Of a stretch of 64,000 bases of DNA, positions 62,941 to 64,000 are shown in pieces. The position numbers and the translations under genes were made by a program. Below the pieces are notes generated by a model. It was not told the origin of the DNA, did no database searches, and saw only the letters and a list, made by a program, of their open reading frames with translations. Numbering within the stretch: the stretch's first letter is position 1; every line of letters starts with the position of its first letter. The DNA comes from Prochlorococcus marinus XMU1408 (GTDB lineage Bacteria > Cyanobacteriota > Cyanobacteriia > PCC-6307 > Cyanobiaceae): positions 682,001-746,000 of the forward strand of contig NZ_QJUE01000002.1 in assembly GCF_003208055.1 (NCBI RefSeq). The letters are read 5' to 3'.

Positions 62941-63599
62941 TTAAGTAATTATTCCTACACGGCTGACAGTGGTTTGTTCTTATATTTTTTGAACTTCTCA
63001 GGACAACCTTCTTTTTATACTGAGCTTTAGAAGGTTGTTTCTTTGAATAAAAAACGTCAGTGCTCCTCCCCAGAAGCCAATCAATCGATGACCAGTGCAA
63101 TTGATTGCCTGACGTACATTCATCCTAGATTTTCCTTTTCATCAATAGTTCTGTAGGACCGTACGTCTTAGGTAGGGAAACCGTAGAAAGAATAAACCTC
63201 TTTTAATTAGACATTTAAAAAGGGCCCGAGGGGGCCCTTTTTCTTTACCGATTCTTTTGAAGCTTCTGGATATTGGTGGCCTGGGGCCAAGTGTCTAGTA
63301 GAAAGGCTTTTTTACTCCGTTAGGGCACCTAAACGATGCAGAGGAGTTTCGACTGATTTGACGCACCTATATCATTGATCCTTGTCGCATCAGACGAATA
63401 GCCCACTTATTCTTTGAGAATGTTGGAGCAGGAACCAGAATTCAGTTCGCTTCTCTTAAATACTCAGGTGGAGTGTCGACCATCAATGGTGCCTCTTAAC
63501 TCAACACACGTATCTTTGCTCTATTCGCACCTCAACGCAATCAGCCTTAATGCCCATTGCTTTTCCACTACACCTGATCAAAAATAGTAAGTTTGGGGT
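62941..63599. repeat. 660-base duplicated element, copy B
   Basis: Copy B of the segment at 52067-52727, about 95% identical by eye. All inverted repeats are kept apart from single mismatches, and the GC-rich terminator is at 63217-63242. The broken reading frame at the 3' end carries the same upstream TGA and an additional TAA. Copies lie in the same orientation 10.9 kb apart, each followed by an unrelated small gene. Confidence 0.8.
63217..63242. terminator. GC-rich bidirectional terminator within copy B
   Basis: AAAAAGGGCCC (63217-63227) pairs with GGGCCCTTTTT (63232-63242) around a GAGG loop. Same structure as in copy A, with one loop base different. Confidence 0.85.
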
Positions 63600-63630
63600 C
63601 TAGCTAAGATCTAATCAATAAATCAAAAAC

Positions 63631-63825
63631 ATGAATCAGTCTCCAGAGAAAGAGAAGGGAATGAGCTTTATTAAAAAAGCTGGTAAATGGGCTCCATTAG
63701 TTGGAGGAGCATGGATTGTTCTAAATATTGTTGTTCCATTAGCTCTTCTTCGTATTCCTGCAGTCCAAAAATACTTAGTAGTACTGGAGGACAAACTCCC
63801 TTTTGACATTCCAGGTATTGGTTAG
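63631..63825 (+). CDS. Small single-span membrane protein
   Basis: A 64-residue protein: MNQSPEKEKGMSFIKKAGKWAPL, a hydrophobic segment (VGGAWIVLNIVVPLALL) and a tail (RIPAVQKYLVVLEDKLPFDIPGIG). An internal ATG at codon 11 is a possible start. It lies about 30 bases after copy B of the duplicated element. Confidence 0.6.
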   Translation: MNQSPEKEKGMSFIKKAGKWAPLVGGAWIVLNIVVPLALLRIPAVQKYLVVLEDKLPFDIPGIG

Positions 63826-63838
63826 ATGGCAACAGAGA

Positions 63839-63931
63839 TTATTTGTTTTTTCTTGCTTGGTATTGCAGCACTGCTTCTAAATGCTGGACTCGACGCTCAA
63901 GTTCTTCCACTCTTTTGGCTAATTCTTCCAT
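63839..63931 (-). CDS. Very small coiled-coil protein
   Basis: A 30-residue ORF, MEELAKRVEELERRVQHLEA then VLQYQARKNK, forming a regular heptad coiled coil. The plus-strand frame across the same DNA, open to the window edge, is its hydrophobic antisense image. The regular heptads make the minus-strand reading more convincing. Short coiled-coil proteins of this kind occur in picocyanobacteria. Confidence 0.5.
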   Translation of the reverse strand: MEELAKRVEELERRVQHLEAVLQYQARKNK

Positions 63932-64000
63932 TAGTAATCAAATTAAGTTTCGACAATATAACCAGAAAGAAAGCACTCCTCATCAACAAAAAAACGAAAT

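Noticed and set aside
63826-64000. Hydrophobic plus-strand frame open to the window end
   Set aside because: It is the antisense of a regular heptad coiled-coil ORF; antisense of Glu/Leu repeats gives Leu-rich sequence.

Overview
The window is AT-rich, densely packed DNA with short intergenic gaps and many genes for proteins under 100 residues. The content points to a marine picocyanobacterium, most likely Prochlorococcus: chlH, a Δ12-type fatty acid desaturase, a plastoquinol terminal oxidase, nine high-light-inducible (HLIP) genes, a cyAbrB regulator, PstS, and many cyanobacteria-only families (DUF2949, DUF3038, DUF4335, DUF2862). A low-light I (NATL-like) strain is my inference and is not proven. 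I recognised no rRNA, tRNA, CRISPR array or insertion sequence.

Region 1 (1-22.4 kb) is core genome: tldD (tail)/tldE-fmt, a TerC protein, mfd, a thioredoxin-like protein, a DUF3038/DUF4335 pair, apt, a UbiH-like hydroxylase, dapB divergent from chlH, folP-tpiA (overlapping), an S4 protein, an MsbA-like ABC exporter, and small cyanobacterial families. These serve protein maturation, DNA repair, purine salvage, lysine and folate synthesis, and chlorophyll synthesis.

Region 2 (22.4-46.3 kb) is accessory-like. Larger genes (uridine-kinase-like, NmrA-like, desaturase, S51 peptidase, SDR, metallo-beta-lactamase fold, K+ channel, GIY-YIG fused to membrane segments, DUF2130, DCC, cyAbrB, a LigA-like adenylation domain) are scattered among dozens of 30-90 residue proteins. 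The small proteins include two Nif11-like proteins, a free-standing IF2 N-terminal-like domain, a twin CX3C protein, tandem paralogs, and a small-protein family repeated through the window.

Region 3 (46.3-58 kb) holds a six-gene HLIP cluster, a second HLIP pair that is a diverged copy of the first two genes of that cluster, candidate RpaB (HLR1) sites before both, a second LigA-like protein, PTOX, a DUF3764 gene broken by a frameshift at a prfB-like GTT TGA C, and a possible structured RNA locus. A 660-base element at 52.07-52.73 kb recurs at 62.94-63.60 kb at about 95% identity.

Region 4 (58-64 kb) is an arsenate/phosphate module: arsR divergent from a GAPDH gene and arsJ with an ArsR-type operator between, followed by pstS. 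GAPDH plus ArsJ is the known route that makes and exports 1-arseno-3-phosphoglycerate, which fits arsenate entry during phosphate limitation.

The best candidates for undescribed biology are the duplicated 660-base element, the two stand-alone LigA-like domain proteins with altered motifs, the single-membrane-span poly-aspartate protein trio, the small-protein family at 26, 32, 43 and 51 kb, and the DUF3764 frameshift. All coordinates come from reading the sequence by eye; domain calls rest on recognised motifs, not on searches.
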